From positions 1 through 6,183 of the forward strand of contig DAHVAU010000062.1 of the NCBI GenBank assembly GCA_027314465.1: DNA of 6,183 bases, written 5' to 3'. The translations under genes were made by a program, and so were the position numbers. The notes under the pieces were generated by a model. That model saw only the letters and a program-made list of their open reading frames with translations, searched no databases and was not told where the DNA came from. Positions 6,098-6,183 of the stretch are shown piece after piece (within the stretch, counting starts at the first letter, position 1; each line of letters opens with the position of its first letter). The DNA is from Microcaldota archaeon. GTDB lineage: Archaea > Micrarchaeota > Micrarchaeia > Micrarchaeales > CABMGC01.

Positions 6098-6120
6098 CTG
6101 CGCATAGGATATGTGCGCAG
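6098..6120. repeat. Inverted repeat between tRNA box A and tRNA 5' end
   Basis: CTGCGCA (6098-6104) and TGCGCAG (6114-6120) are perfect 7-bp arms around a 9-base spacer. It lies exactly where tRNA transcription should start, ending two bases before the mature 5' end, so it could be an operator or a hairpin in the tRNA leader. Confidence 0.5.
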
Positions 6121-6145
6121 CTCATTTTAAGCTTTTGCTGAGCTG
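6118..6145. repeat. Inverted repeat enclosing the tRNA box A
   Basis: CAGCTCA (6118-6124) and TGAGCTG (6139-6145) are perfect 7-bp arms with a 14-base interior that contains the box A. Its left arm shares three bases with the right arm of the neighbouring repeat at 6098-6120, so the two are interlocked. A dimeric DNA-binding regulator gripping both sides of the TATA element is one explanation. Confidence 0.5.
6125..6130 (-). promoter_or_regulatory. Box A for the tRNA-Thr gene
   Basis: The minus strand reads AAAAGCTTAAAATG, an archaeal box A with a purine-rich BRE-like stretch before it. The core TTAAAA is about 32 bases upstream of the mature tRNA 5' end, which allows a short 5' leader to be removed by RNase P. 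The reverse reading (TTTTAAG) could serve the plus-strand start at 6164. Confidence 0.55.
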
Positions 6146-6163
6146 TAATACTGGATTGAGGGT

Positions 6164-6183
6164 ATGAAAGATACAGTCACTTT
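6164..6183 (+). CDS. Possible start of a plus-strand gene, cut by right edge
   Basis: ATG at 6164 opens a frame (MKDTVT...) that reaches the window edge after six full codons. An in-frame TAA at 6146-6148 limits upstream extension. The divergent reading of the box A at 6125-6130 lies about 35 bases upstream, giving a short leader, and GAGGGT lies directly before the ATG. Too little is present to identify a product. Confidence 0.35.

Noticed and set aside
5181..6183. Integrated genetic element at the tRNA
   Set aside because: No integrase, no clean direct repeat of the tRNA 3' end, and only a weak 14/20 T-arm match; kept only as low-interest observations.
1..6183. CRISPR array, insertion sequence, toxin-antitoxin or other defence system
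   Set aside because: No spaced direct repeats, transposase motifs or toxin-like small gene pairs were seen on either strand.

Overview
The window is archaeal. Four things point that way: a CTP-type riboflavin kinase (RibK, a family restricted to archaea), TTTAAA/TTATAAA box A elements 25-35 bases upstream of gene starts with leaders that are short or absent, heavy use of ATA (Ile) and AGG/AGA (Arg) codons, and a tRNA gene with no encoded CCA. The lineage cannot be fixed from the sequence alone. Codon style would suit a Thermoplasmata- or Micrarchaeota-like acidophile, but that is inference.

Layout, left to right. Positions 1-299 (minus) hold the N-terminal part of an unrecognised membrane protein that runs off the left edge. 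A divergent intergenic region (300-410) leads into an APC-superfamily amino-acid permease (411-1727, plus). Its 3' end overlaps by 11 bases the 3' end of ribK (1717-2118, minus). ribK is the second gene of a tight minus-strand pair whose first gene is a 14-TM DHA2/EmrB-type MFS transporter (2128-3825). That transporter is divergent from a second MFS transporter of the fosmidomycin-resistance (Fsr) type (3886-5103, plus). The two share a 61-base intergenic region with one palindromic box A. A short convergent gap (5104-5180) follows.

The right end is compositionally different. A small TIM-barrel amidohydrolase (5181-5900, minus) is visibly lower in G+C than the rest. Just upstream, and overlapping it by ATGA, is a 24-codon open reading frame with a strong Shine-Dalgarno. 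Upstream of that, on the same strand, is a tRNA-Thr(UGU) gene with several non-consensus positions (C4-C69 mismatch, A55, G73). Its box A sits inside overlapping inverted repeats and may also serve a plus-strand gene starting at 6164, cut by the right edge.

Functionally, about 60% of the window is transport: an amino-acid permease and two different MFS carriers around a flavin cofactor kinase (riboflavin + CTP to FMN). The link between the DHA2 transporter and ribK (9-base spacing) is the only clear operon. No mobile-element gene, CRISPR array or defence system is visible. The most unusual part is the tRNA / short ORF / hydrolase cluster at 5181-6183.
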